From the NCBI RefSeq assembly GCF_022201045.2, contig NC_068562.1:9902001-9966000 (forward strand): 64,000 nt of DNA, given 5' to 3'. A program made the position numbers and the translations under genes. Of this stretch, positions 45,063-57,195 are shown piece by piece. The stretch's first letter is position 1. Every line of letters begins with the position of its first letter. Under the pieces are notes generated by a model that saw only the letters and a program-made list of their open reading frames with translations, had not been told where the DNA came from and made no database searches. The DNA comes from Citrus sinensis (taxonomy: Eukaryota; Streptophyta; Magnoliopsida; Sapindales; Rutaceae).

Positions 45063-47467
45063 CTATGCCCCTCCTTCATTGCTAGCTACTTTTTTCAGAG
45101 ACTTTAATGGCTATCCTTCATACGCGTTTTGTTGATATGTTCCAGTATTGTTCTTCCTCTTGTTAATTTCTCTCTTTCTTGTAATTTGAATGCATGCACT
45201 TTTTATTCTCTTCCATATTTACAATGGTTTGTACGAAGTTTGCTTTCTAGGGATAAGGTTGACTGTGTTTTCCTCTAATTAGATGTATTCGTTTTATTTT
45301 TATTCAATAAAGCTTCCTTAGTGCCATCGAGGTTCACCGAAAGAAAATTTTAAAATAATTTCCTTTTACTGGTAATGAAAATTGTAATCTTTACAGTGAA
45401 TAACTTCAATAATAAAGTGTAAGAGTATTAGTAGTTATGGTTGTTTTCCAAATCTGGAATCTGAGTAATTTAACCGCAACAAGTCTCTTGTATTGTAGGC
45501 AAAATTCTTTTTATTAATCTTATTTTGTCTTCATTTTCTCCTATTTCTCCATAAATCTTTGCTCAAGTTCATGCTCCCTCCTTTTTTTTTGGGGGGGTTT
45601 ACCTTTTGCACTAAAATTCTTTTTAGATATTTTATGGAAAAATTAGTTTAGAATATAAATGAATTTTTGTTACATCCAAGAGAAAGACAGTTACACTTAG
45701 ATCAGTCTTATTTAATAGAATTATAGGATAATAAAAATTGGTTTAAAGAAATGTGATTCTTAACTCTTGTAATTAAAGTTAGTGTTCTTTGATTTTTGTG
45801 GTGTAGGGCTTATAACTCTATGCAACAATTCTTGGTGAATTTGATTCAGTATACGATCATTTTCAGTTCTTTAAAGTCTCACAATTAAAAATTCCGATAT
45901 CATAATTAGAATTTGCAAACAAGTCAAAGTGAGTCAAATCAAACCTAAAAATTTAAGGTCTATCATAAACTTTTGACAAATTAAAGTTAAGGTGATTAAT
46001 TAAATGCTAGGCAAAACCAAACCTATAAATTCACCTTACCACATGATGAAGCTATTTCAAAGATCTCAAATTACACACTAATTAATTATTAATCTACATT
46101 TTTTCCATTGTATATCGTTGAAACTTCTAGCTTCACAACATATTGTTCTTAATTGGCCTAATTGTATTTTTGTCTAGAATTTTGCTATGAAGAAATTATA
46201 GAATACATCATACATAATACAACTAACTAATGTATTTATAATATGCGTAATTAAATTTAATATAATCATCACTTGCATGGTAGTTTTTCAAAATAAATGA
46301 ACACATATTATAATATTATTTATTTGTTATATAATTAATATTGTACCTCTGATATATCGTAGAATTTCTTCTTCCTATATTACAGAAAATGTAAGTAATG
46401 GACACTAATTTAACAAGAAACGTATATATAAGTTTGCCACGTGTAGTCTCAACATGTGTGTAAAAACCGAATTAACCGGTTTGCATTCGACAACAAAGGA
46501 AAATATTACTTGTTGCATAATATTTTAATTCGACATGTCTGACTGTTTTGCCAGCTCATGTGATAAAATGGATATGAGTGGATCTTCAATGCCTCCAGCA
46601 AAATCCTTGTAACACCACTTCAAAATTTTATTTTCTAAAATACACCGAGTTTAAATTATAAAATATAAATCTGTTTATAAAAATTAATCATCTTTCCATA
46701 AAATTTCAACCTAAAAATTATTTTTCTTTTAATTTTTACTATAAGAGGTATACAAACTCTACTATTAAATTGTTTTCTTCTTATGATATAATTTATGTCT
46801 CTATAACTCTAAACTTGTATAATTTTCTTAAAAAAATATTTTTCAATTTAAAATATAAATGTAAAATATAAAATGGAGTGGGCAATAAAAAATTTGTTAA
46901 AAGAATAAGTTATTTAAGTATTTAACTGAATTTAAAATAAGAAATAAATTAATTTATTTTTTATTATTTATATAATTTTCAATTAAAAAAGAGTTTTATG
47001 AGAAATTGAGGGGGAAAAATGATATTCTTAGTAATATTATTAACATATGATTAAAATTCTTATTAATTAAACATTTTCATATAAAAACTACTGATATTTA
47101 TAGAGAGAGCACAATGAAGTGAAGAAAACTTAAATATAAATACTTCAATATAATTTCACATATGCAAATTATGAACCAATGATCTTTAAAGCATGATAAA
47201 GTTATTTCAACATAAGTAATTAGTTTGAAAATTTTTCAATAATGTTTAAAATGGGAATGAAAGGATTATACTATATAAGACACGATATCATTTAAGGCGG
47301 TTTAAAAATTATGAGAAATATATCAATCTTACAAATAATATTTAATACGTCGATTAGACTGAATCTTTGAAATAAAAACTTCAAATTAAATAATAAACGG
47401 TTAGTTTCCTTTTAATCATAATTATAATCTTAATTATTAAAGACATCTTACTTTGCGCTTGTCTATT
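45063..47467. other. Non-coding, nothing recognised
   Basis: AT-rich 2.4 kb. An AATAAA lies near 45305. No coding region, transposon end or repeat could be supported. Confidence 0.45.
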
Positions 47468-47700
47468 TTATTCACTTTTTTTTTTTAATGAAAAATATTG
47501 CGCTGCATGCAAGTCTTTGGTCGCCGGCCTAGGCGTCCCAAGCATCCAGTTGACAGCGAGGTTTCCACTTTGATTATCCGCACTCCCCAGAAGTCGCAAG
47601 GAAAGACTTATTCGAGTAGTTTGATTGGTTTGAAGATTCATGAGACTGCTTTTCACTAGAATTTCACTAGACTTATTCGGAAATTGCAAATGAAACAAAT
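47468..47700 (-). other. GC-richer open segment, unrecognised
   Basis: A 76-codon minus-strand frame in a stretch clearly richer in G+C than its surroundings (GGTCGCCGGCCTAGGCGTCC on the plus strand). It has no family motif that I recognise. It may be an old exon or an inserted fragment. Its composition is the only reason to list it. Confidence 0.25.
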
Positions 47701-48460
47701 GCTTGCGATCACAAACGGCTTAAATATGGGGTTTTTGTTTTTAAATGTTGCAATGACTTTGATCTTGATGTTGAAAATTTATTTGTAACTTATATAAAAT
47801 TTTATCATAATTGGTTTCTAATGCTCTGTTAGGAAGCATGGATAAACTGTTGGATTAGATTAGATTTTAGGACTAAAAATTAATTTCATCCAATGTCATA
47901 TTTGGCTGTCGTGACTAATAAATTAGTCCAAAATTAGGATAAGATTTATAATATTAAATGAAATATTTTTGTTCTCTTTATCACTCTTTTCTTTTTATTT
48001 AAATTAAATATAAACAGTAATTTCATAATTTTTTATGTAGACTTTTATATGATACTAAATCAAAATTCTATTCAATAATTTATTTTAAGTTGTATTTACT
48101 TAAGATTAATTATCTAAATTTAATACAATAATTTAGTTGACTAATATTGAATATTAAACATTAAAAATTATTCAATTATTTGTTTAAAATAAAATTGAAT
48201 ATTAAATATTGAAATAATTATTTAATAGCATATTATATTATTAATATAATTATTAATAAGAAACATATCATTTATTTGATTATTATATAAAAAATAAAAT
48301 AAAATATTATTTAAAATCATAAAAATTTAAGTTAATATAGTTCAATTTAATGTTGTACCAAACATGCTATAATCTAGCCTAATCTAATTCAATCCAATCT
48401 TGCGAGACAAAATTGGCCTAAGGATACCAATCGCGCAATAATCTTTATAGCCCGTTTCCT
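47701..48460. other. AT-rich, possible MITE-like element
   Basis: TTGGATTAGATTAGATT near 47872 and AATCTAATTCAATCCAA near 48376 are inverted relative to each other, bracketing an AT-only core. No clear terminal repeat or target duplication was found, so element status is unproven. Confidence 0.35.
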
Positions 48461-48524
48461 AGCCACACACCCTTTTGTATTAGTATTCTCACAGCCACAC
48501 ACCCTTTTGTATTAGTATTCTCAC
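48461..48524 (+). repeat. Perfect tandem duplication of 32 bp
   Basis: Two identical 32-bp units starting AGCCACACACCCTTTTGTAT occur head to tail, followed by AGCCAT. Perfect identity points to a recent slippage or repair event. Confidence 0.9.
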
Positions 48525-50149
48525 AGCCATTGGAAATATGGCTCATAATCCAACAAATGACATTATATGGCTGTTTTTTTTTAATACTGTTATATAGGAC
48601 TATTAATGATATTACATCAGATATTACAATTAATATTTACAAATAGATTATATAATTGGGATCTTCTTCGTGGTATGTACTCCTCTGAAACACTGTCCAG
48701 ATTCTTTAAACCCTCTCAAATATTCGAGGGTTGTCCACTCCACTCACATTTCATGAGGGATAGACTGGCTCCACTCAATTATTTAATAATTGAGGAAGGA
48801 TTGAAATTAACCCCCAATGTTAAGTGCAAGGGTTCTCCCACTAGGCCAAATGCCCATTGGTGACATTATATGGCTGTTACTTGCAAGATTTTGTAAGGTA
48901 GCCAAGCCTTTTATCAAAATGAATTCATTTGGGATGCGTACTGTGTTAGCAATATTGTATTATGATATATTACATTAACATGCATTATATTAATTTATAA
49001 TGTTTTACTTTGGTATAGTATAAACTGTATTATATAAGGTCATGTTTTATATTAATGTTAAAACTCAATTAATATTATTTAAATTTATTAATATTTTAGG
49101 ATTTTATTATTAATTTTTTAAATTAAGTATTAAAAATTATTTTATAGTATATAAATGAGTTAATAATATACTATTATTAAATGATAAAATATTAAAGTAC
49201 TATGTTATATTATTAAAAATTATTATATTATAATATAATTTATTTCTAGATATTAATTCTTATAATATAGTATAATCATATAATAATATAATATAAGTTA
49301 ATATTATATTGTAAAAATATAATACTGTACAATTATTTAATATAATGTAAATTAATTTATAATATAATATTAAATTATGAATTTATTTTTATTTATTAAA
49401 TTATTAAAATAATTTATGTAATAGAAGTATGATAATGTATTATCATTTTCTCATTAAATATTTTAGGTTTGTTAATTTGTTAAATTATTATTTAAATTAA
49501 AATTAATTGTTTAAATGTAAACATAGATATAAATGAATATTTAATAAAATTAATTGTTGCATAATAGAAACTGGATGTTTAATGGAAGAAAAATCGCGCA
49601 CGGTTTGTGGGTCTGTCAAAAAATAATAAAAAAAACCGATATGATACACTGGTTCTGTCCTCTTTAATATTTTTCTCGATGCTTCCATGGCATAATCTCA
49701 TTGGTCCACTTTTCTTCACCGCTTAGATCCAACTTCAAAAATCAATTTGAAGCAAACACAACAATTCAACAAATATAATAAGCGTCGATAAGCTTGTGGC
49801 CGACTGGCTGTGGCCAAGCAAAATGTACCTCATGGTTACCGAATCATATCTTACGTCAGAATTTTTAATTTAAACAATGTTACCGTTCCACGTGTCACTC
49901 TCTAAAGAATCCCCAAACTTTTATCATATTTCCAAAGAAACCCCTAACAACTCAAGGTAATTACCGTCACTCTGCTCATATGAGTAATAATATAGCCATA
50001 AATTATTTTATAAATTTATTTTGTACAAATTAATGTAGTGTTAATTCATTAGTTGAATTAAATATTTCTGAATCACATCAATTATCAAAACTGAACTGGT
50101 CGAGAGAGATGAACCCACACCACATTTGCTGCCAGTCCGTGCTTGCTGT
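48525..50149. other. Non-coding, duplicated block
   Basis: 48960-49500 is extremely AT-rich. 49590-49750 (TTTGTGGG, TTTAATATTTTTCTCGATGC, TTCCATGGCA, TTGGT) matches 54215-54375. A frame at 48606-48863 has no family motif. Confidence 0.45.
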
Positions 50150-50590
50150 CATGCTGACAAAAGCAGGGGTTTCCGCCGGTTTTACCTACTATTGGATTCG
50201 AATCAATAAACTCTTGCCGTATGAAAGCGATACTCTAACCGACTCAAGTTGAGTAAAGTAAGAGAAAATAGACCCCTATAAGAGAAAGCCGCGCAACCAG
50301 TCCCCTACTATACCCCGGCTGGCACGCTACGCTAAGATCAATCACTTGGTGGAGAACGTGGAGCCTTTCTTGGATTCCTATTCATGCGGTCGTTCTCTGC
50401 TGAATTGGTCTTTTCACTCCCCACTCTTCACCATAAAAAAATGTTTCCACTTTATCTCCCAGGAGTACTCAAAGGCGGCTCCAAGTAGGAAAAAATTCAC
50501 TAAGAAGTAAGGCATACAAGAATGGATCAATTCATTCAACAAGATCCGTTCGGATCGGACCAGGATGAATGGGATTGGCGTCACGGTTGT
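50150..50590. other. Probable mitochondrial DNA insert (NUMT)
   Basis: A block with higher G+C than the flanks contains a plastid-like trnM relic on the minus strand and an open plus-strand stretch ending at about 50511 (QEYSKAAPSRKKFTKK then TAA) with no nuclear family resemblance. Plant mitochondrial DNA carries plastid-derived trnM genes, so a nuclear copy of mitochondrial DNA is the simplest reading. Boundaries are approximate. Confidence 0.45.
50183..50271 (-). pseudogene. trnM-CAU-like relic
   Basis: The minus strand has the anticodon arm TCGCTTTCATACGGCAAG with anticodon CAT (50221-50223 on the plus strand), a T-loop TTCGAAT, and a 3' acceptor strand AGTAGGT plus A. The D-arm carries about 7 extra bases, the 5' acceptor strand no longer pairs, and the T-stem has an A-C mismatch. 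It resembles plastid and mitochondrial trnM but is unlikely to work. Confidence 0.6.
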
Positions 50591-50635
50591 ACAAATTAAA
50601 TGATATCAAGTCATATCACACCCCCTCTTCATCTT

Positions 50636-51045
50636 CTATTTCTTATTCTCTGCCATGTTCTTCATCATCACCATCATCATACTCAGCTGGACACCACCTT
50701 GGCCATCAGATTCATCGTAAGAATGAATGTGGACCCTACCGTTCATTCGACGCTCAAATTCTTTATCCTCCTCCTTATCATTGCTTGCTTCCATTCTGCC
50801 CGTCACGAGAGAGTATTTCACTTCATCTGGATCGCTCTCGTACTCATCCACAGCCTCCGCTTCTCCCGCAGGAATGTGGACACTTCGCCATTGGAAGCCC
50901 TCAATCTCTCTCCTCCTCCACGTCCTCGTCATCGCTGGCTTCCCTTCTGCGCGTCGCAAGACAGCGTTTCACTTCATACTCCTCCACCGCCTCCGCTTTT
51001 TCCGGAGCTTCGGGCGCGGGCGCCGTTGTAGTATCACTAGCCATC
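50636..51045 (-). pseudogene. Broken 5' part of an acidic protein gene, family unknown
   Basis: On the minus strand an ATG at 51043-51045 opens MASDTTTAPAPEAPEKAEA followed by VEEYEVKRC and an acidic run, and stops after about 47 codons. Another frame then carries a similar module (AEAVDEYESDPDEVKYSL, then ASNDKEEDKEF) and DESDGQGG, and a third ends with AEYDDGDDEEHGRE. Two frameshifts therefore separate parts of one old acidic reading frame, apparently with an internal duplication. The sequence before the ATG has CTAGGGTTTC-type motifs common in plant 5' leaders. The rest of the gene is missing. I do not recognise the family. Confidence 0.5.
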
Positions 51046-52670
51046 AATTAATTATTAACCGCCCAATTGTTCTATCAATTTCTATTTAAATTGTATAAAA
51101 AATTCGAAATTGCACTCAACCCTTCAAACTGAATTCCAAATTATTATCAGAACCGAACTAACAATTGAAGGATACGAGACAACCAAAATCCACTAAAAGA
51201 TTACTAAATTTTGAAGCGAATCATCTTCAATCGAAACCCTAGAGAGGTTAAATCGAGATTCTGCAGGATTGGGATGTAGGTTTAGCTATTCTTGAGAAAC
51301 CCTAGATTTTTAGAGAACGAGGAGATTTTTTTTATAATTTTCCCTGACTATCAGGATATGTCGTCGTAGTCTTTATTTATATGAGGATATGTCTATCAGT
51401 TGAATAGAGGAGACTATTTATATGAGCAGGAGTGATGATACAGCCACAAACTCTTATACAAACTTATTTTATATAAATTGATGTGACATTAAATCTCCGT
51501 GCATTAAACTGGACAGCGGTGGTGGTTTTTTACTCTAATAAAGGAGTCTTCCAAGTAAATTTTGTGTGTTATGATTGGGATATTCACCATTTTAGTTTTC
51601 TATTTATTATTTGTTTTACATATTGCTAGCAAAAATCTAGGGCGGGAACCGAAAATTCCCAACAATTATTAATTTTTTTAAACTCTGTTCTGAACAGAGC
51701 ATGAAGGGTTTCACTTACCTAGTTAGGTTTTTCATTCTTTCACTTCACTTGATTTCATCTTGTCCCTCTCCTTTATAGAAGTTGCATATATTGGAGTATC
51801 AAGTTCATCACAAGGATCATATTCTGGCTAACGAAGGAGCACAGTTCATTGGCTGCACTCATGTGTAGCAGAGTATTTGAATTCAAGACTGTTAGAAGGT
51901 TGTTGCAGACGCAAGACTGCTGCTGTGTAACGGTATGCCATGCTGGCAAGTGGGGCAGTGCCCTATAACAGATTGCGGAGGTAGCATCAAATATTGTGAA
52001 CTAGTATTCGTAATTAGTGTAGAGTGTTCTAATTTATTCTATAAGTAGCTCATTTGTGCTTAAAACCTACATGTATTGTACGCTTCTGTTACTTCTAATA
52101 AAGATTTTCTCTGTTCTTTTTTCTTACACTTTCTCTTCCATTTTCCCAACCCCAAACACTGCCAATCCTTGATTTTCTAGAGTATTAGCTATCTATTTCT
52201 ACAAACACAGAACTGCTATTTGTTTGTCTATCCCGTGGTCTCTTCGTTTATTGACTTGAACTGAGATAACTAAGGGGCATTCCTTTCTTCAAGAGAGTAC
52301 TACCCAATGGACTGAATTAATAATGTTTGTGTCTGTGTGGTGTAAATTGTATAAGAATGGAATTTTTATACATAAATATATTTCTCATTCAAACTAACGC
52401 GACCATATTTTAACAAATAATTGTCTTGTATTTCATATTATTTATTTTATTATATTATTTTCATTTCAATATATCATCACGCTACTCTTCCCCAGTTTTC
52501 ATATACACCATATCTGTTTGTGTGAGATTAATTTGTACACACTACAAAAAAGGCGGCCTGATGCGACGCCGGATTTGACGAATATCTGAGCCGACGTAAA
52601 TGATTAGTTTGCCGTTCAAGTTCAACAAAATTTGTTGTAATTTTACCAGATTAATCATTTAATCATTGCA
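51046..52670. other. Non-coding, duplicated block
   Basis: Contains the old promoter and leader of the acidic protein pseudogene (51046-51370) and a stretch at 52030-52300 (TATAAGTAGCTCATTTGTGC, CTTCCTTTCTTCAAGA-like end) that matches 58290-58590. It could be the promoter of a lost kinase gene or an old LTR. Confidence 0.45.
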
Positions 52671-52679
52671 GTATTCCAG

Positions 52680-53400
52680 CTCTGTTTGGCTGTTAACTTT
52701 ATTTAGTTATTTATTTATGAGGAGATTCATTTCTCACCTGAAGCTAGAAATTTACGGATCAATGACTTTTTATTTTTTCTTTTATATGATAGCTTGCAAT
52801 CTGGTGTGTGTTGATAGTGCCTTACATGAATACAAAAATGAATTTTTTTTTTTTTTTTTGGGGCCAATTGCAGTTTTGATAACAACTCAAATCTGTGTGG
52901 TCCAGTTACCACAGAGCCTTGCCCAAGATCCCTGCCATTTTCTCCTCCACCTCCATTTGGGGAAATTACTACTTACTTTTTGCAAGTTTTTCTTGAAATA
53001 TTTATTTTGAGAAGAAAACCAACAATACATTTTATGATTTGCGATGTTTCAAAGATCTTCGCTTGATGTCTCTGCTACTGGTTTTCAGCAGAGTGCCCAA
53101 AAATAATCAGTGCACGCACTATAGGCTCTATTATTATCAGTAAAAAGCATTAATGATATATTGGGATCGACTTTTTTATTTGGGAGTGGAAGGATGCTTG
53201 AAAGAGTAGAGTGGTGCATCTTGTTCAAACATGCACCGTAGAGCCAATTCCACTTTATGAAATAGGAGTTAGACTGAACAACGTTATGTCTTCGTTATCA
53301 TTTGAGAAGGAAACAAATCAAATGCAGCAATTGATGTAGGAGTTGCTGTTGGCGCTGCTATATTTTTTACGGACTCTCATACCATGGAAAAACTCAGCTT
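52680..53400 (+). pseudogene. SERK-like kinase relic 3
   Basis: After an acceptor AATTGCAG at about 52865-52872 the sequence reads SNLCGPVTTEPCPRSLPF then SPPPPF (to about 52960), the end of the LRR region and the Ser-Pro-Pro domain of SERK proteins. At about 53318-53370 it reads NAAIDVGVAVGAAIFF, like the SERK transmembrane segment (AIAGGVAVGAALLF). The intron-like sequence at 52720-52860 is shared with relic 1 at 29940-30110. No kinase domain follows. Confidence 0.65.
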
Positions 53401-54405
53401 TAAAGAATGGTATGATGCTTTGATATATGAAGTAATTGGTATATATTTTGTACCTTCCATACATTTTGCTTTGTTAATGTTATTATTTGATAACATGTTT
53501 GTCGAGTTGCACAGTGTCTAGAATTTCGAGATTAAGAAGAGTCTAAATGCTATACAAATACACTCCTTTCATTTTATACAACTTTGATTGATCAAGTTGT
53601 ATATCTTTGATAATATGTTCTATATCCTTTCATTTTAAACTTCAATTGAGTTGCTATCTATTTAACTTTGGCAAGTCAGAGAGAGGACTGTCCAATTAAA
53701 ATTAAGTTCCAAGTGCCAATCCCACCATTGTCGTCTCATGTTTGCCAAATTCAAATTTGAAAATCTCACCAAGTCAGTATGGTGATGTTGTGGGATTGTC
53801 TCGCCTAGGTTTTTAGCCTCATGACCTCCTTTATTAGAAAAAGTCTTAAGTGTTCTTACTCAATTATAGAATCATAATTTTACTTCAATGGAAGCCATAA
53901 TGATTAAAATATATTCTTTGGATTAATTACTTATTTGATGTTGCTCTCTCTACCTTCATCTCCTTCTTTATGAAAAATTTATTGCAATACATGGAAGTAT
54001 ATATTGCATTTAATAAAATGAAATTGTTCAAAAATTACCAAATTCAGCTTTATTATAATCTAAAACAAAGTAAATAGAATAATACTCATCATGTAAAAAT
54101 AAAAAAATAATTTTTTTATACCACTTTGAATTTATTTTAAATGTTTTGGTCAAATCTCAGAAGCAAAAACTTTCAACAATGACATTTATGTGCAAGCAAA
54201 ATGCAAAATTGCATTCCGTTTGTGGGATCCTGGAAAAAATAAAAGAAAGAAAACAGAGTAAGACGCTGATACTGTGGGCTTTAATATTTTTCTAGATGCT
54301 TCCATGGCAGATTCTCGTTGGTTCATTTTTCTTTACGCCTTAGATTGTATGATTCAATTTCAATCAAATACGACAAACAAAAGAAGCTTTTAAGCCTGCT
54401 GCTCA
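53401..54405. other. Non-coding, duplicated blocks
   Basis: 53716-53905 matches 37840-38015. 54215-54375 matches 49590-49750. No coding region. Confidence 0.5.
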
Positions 54406-54414
54406 AAAAGACGG

Positions 54415-55628
54415 GGGAAATTTATAAGAATGGCCATAAAATTTTTGCGTTTTTCAACTTTAACCCCTTAAAGTTTTTTCTATCATAACTAGCCAAACAC
54501 CCTACTTTTGGACTAGATTACCCTCATCACTTTCATCAAATTTACAAAGGCATGCCGCTTTTTCAATTCCAGCACAACTAAATACGGTTCTTCTTCAACA
54601 ACTTAACAAATATTCATCACTCTCAACAAACTTCATCACTCTCGATAAATCAATTGCATAATTGAATATAATCATCAATGGGAGAGCTTCTTAAAATTAG
54701 TTTATTCTCTTACACAATGTAAATCTTTTATCTATTGATTTTATCAACTAAGTTCGAAATTAAAGTGGGTTTTGTTGCAAATATTGTTATTTTTCATTCA
54801 TAAAACAATGTGATTTGTTAAAGTACTTAGTTTGAGTTGAGAAATCAAGAAAAATCAAGCAAAAAATGAAGTTCAGAACAAGTGAGACAGGCAAGTGGGA
54901 CAGGTGCCCGTCGCACATAAATTTCATATATATTTCGAAAGCCATAACTTGAGCTATATATGTCCGTTTTAGGCGTATAATATACCGTTTCGAAGCTTAC
55001 GACGAGACAAATCATATCCAAAATCATGTACTCTATAAAATCCACGAGTTTATGTGCGACAGATAGTGGGACAAGTGCCTGTCGCACATAAATGCAGTGT
55101 GTTTATGTGAGACATGCACCTGTCCCACTTGCTTGTCTCACCTGTTCTGAACTTCGTTTTTTGCTCGATTTTTCTGTATTTTCAATGATTTTTCTTCATT
55201 TCTCAACTCAAACTAAGTACTTTAACAAATCACATTGTTTTATGAATGAAAAATAACAATATTTGCAACAAAACCCACTTTAATTTCGAACTTAGTTGAT
55301 AAAATCAATAGATAAAAGATTTACATTGTGTAAGAGAATAAACAAATTTTAAGAAGCTCTCCCATTGATGATTATATTCAATTATGCAATTGATTTATTG
55401 AGAGTGATGAAGTTTGTTGAGAGTGATGAATATTTGTTAAGTTGTTGAAGAAGAACCGTATTTAGTTGTGCTGGAATTGAAAAAGTGGCATGCCTTTGTA
55501 AATTTGATGAAAGTGATGAGGGTAATCTAGTCCAAAAGTGGGGTGTTTGGCTAGTTATGATAGAAAAAACTTTGGGGGGTTAAAGTTGAAAATCGCAAAA
55601 GTTTTATGGCCATTTTTGTAAATTTCCC
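54415..55628. mobile_element. Palindromic Mutator-like element, 1214 bp
   Basis: Flanked by perfect 9-bp direct repeats AAAAGACGG (54406-54414 and 55629-55637), the target length of Mutator elements. The terminal inverted repeats begin GGGAAATTTATAAGAATGG at the left and, on the opposite strand, GGGAAATTTACAAAAATGG at the right. They extend about 490 bp with few differences, to near GAAGTTCAGAACA (54870) and TGTTCTGAACTTC (55143). A central part of about 250 bp has repeated GTGGGACARGTGCC and GTCGCACATAAA motifs. No transposase. A transcript would fold into a very long hairpin. Confidence 0.9.
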
Positions 55629-55696
55629 AAAAGACGGCAATTTAATTTTCGGCTGAACATACATATGGCCAGATTATTATTATTGAGCTTGATAAC

Positions 55697-56029
55697 TAGG
55701 GATAGCAAAATCCGATGTAGGTGCATTTGGATTTGGATTTAGGAAAAAATATGTGGATGCGGATTCGGATGCGGGTAACATCTGCACGGATTGCGGGTGG
55801 ATATTTCAGATATTCAAATCCGCATAATAAAAATTTTAATTTTAATTTTAATTTAATAATAATATTAAATAAAATTCAATTATAATTTAATAATCAATAA
55901 TTTAACATCAATTCAACATAAATAACATACAACAACACCATAAATTCACAAACAATAATTTCACAATATACATTAAACATAAAAAATAAAAAAAATCTAT
56001 GGTAAACCGATTTATTACAATATTCTCTA

Positions 56030-56065
<36 letters not shown>

Positions 56066-56351
56066 TTAATATATTTTTCATAGTTAATGAAGATTATAGA
56101 GTTAATTATGCTTATACATTTAAATAAATAATTTAATTTATATATTTTCAATTGAAATTTAATTAAATAAATAATTTAATTATAAAATAATGCAGATCCA
56201 AATATCTAATTTTTCGGATATAAATGCATCTGGATCAGCACGGATCTTGATTTTTAAGATATGGATTCACATTTTTTAACGTACGGATCTAAATTTTTTC
56301 GAATTCGAATCTTCTGAATTTTTGCAGATCTAGAGTTTATTGCCAACCCTA
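55697..56351. mobile_element. GGATT-type hAT-like element
   Basis: The left end is TAGGGATAGCAAAATCC and the right end, reversed, TAGGGTTGGCAATAAA. Subterminal parts are rich in GGATTCGGAT-type motifs, and the AT-rich core includes (ATT)n. A 7-bp flanking repeat TTGATAA (55689-55695 and 56354-56360) is close to an 8-bp hAT duplication, but its offset leaves the ends uncertain by two bases. Related to the relic at 19537. Confidence 0.7.
56030..56066 (+). repeat. (ATT)n microsatellite
   Basis: About 12 ATT units inside the hAT-like element. Confidence 0.9.
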
Positions 56352-56361
56352 AATTGATAAG

Positions 56362-57195
56362 GCTATAAAAAATTCAATATCCATATCGGATAAGGATCCA
56401 ATAAATTATAAAATATTGCAGCTCAAAGTCCATATGATCATGGGCCACCGCTTGCCCATGCTTTGAATAAAAATTTTCTAATGAAGTGAGGTTGGAAGCT
56501 GAAAGGGGCAAATGATGAAATGGGGTTCATCATATATTGAGCCCAACGGGACAAGATCATCATTTAATTCCCTCCTCCTCTTGTCGATAGATGTTTGCCG
56601 AATTTTTTCATTTAAAAAATATTATATCGGTTAATAGAATTTGAAGTTTTACAAAATATAAGTTTAATTTTAAAAAATTATATTTGTTAATTAAAAATTT
56701 TCATTTGGTGGTTGTGTTTGAGAAAAAATTTAGGTATACTCGGATATACTCTCTTATTATTCATTGAATTTGGGCATTTAAACATATTAGTATCTAGTAT
56801 TTTTAGGTAATTAGCAGAGAAATATACGTGACAAAAATATAACACGTGAAAAAATACACAATGAAATTATCTACAATTTTTCATTGACTTAGTCAAACTC
56901 TTCATTAATTTCATTGACTTGATCAACTCATGATCTAACTTGACAACTTGAAAATTAAATTATACTAGTAATTCCGTAAAATATGCTAGTAATTCCATAA
57001 AATTAAAATTTATCTCTCAAAATTGATAAATATTGTGTCACTTTGTCAAATTACTTAGGGTAAAGGCTATGTGGCTAAAAACTTTTAAGATTAGTTGTAT
57101 GCTAATTGAGAAGGACAAGACACAAAACACAAAAGAATTCAATGAATGCCACATCATGCAACACTAACACTACTTACTCTTAACAAATTCTTACA
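56362..57195. other. Non-coding, nothing recognised
   Basis: AT-rich, no gene or element end recognised. Confidence 0.4.

Noticed and set aside
50183..50271. Functional nuclear tRNA-Met gene
   Set aside because: The acceptor stem does not pair, the D-arm is enlarged and the T-stem has a mismatch, so it is called a relic.
50569..51051. Plus-strand frames of 160, 143 and 120 codons
   Set aside because: They are antisense to an acidic, Glu/Asp-rich minus-strand frame, giving Ser/Pro/Leu-rich products. The minus strand has the start codon, leader and repeated modules.
54845..55087. 80-codon minus-strand frame in the centre of the palindromic element
   Set aside because: Its composition follows the element's repeated GTCGCACATAAA motifs; no protein family is recognisable.
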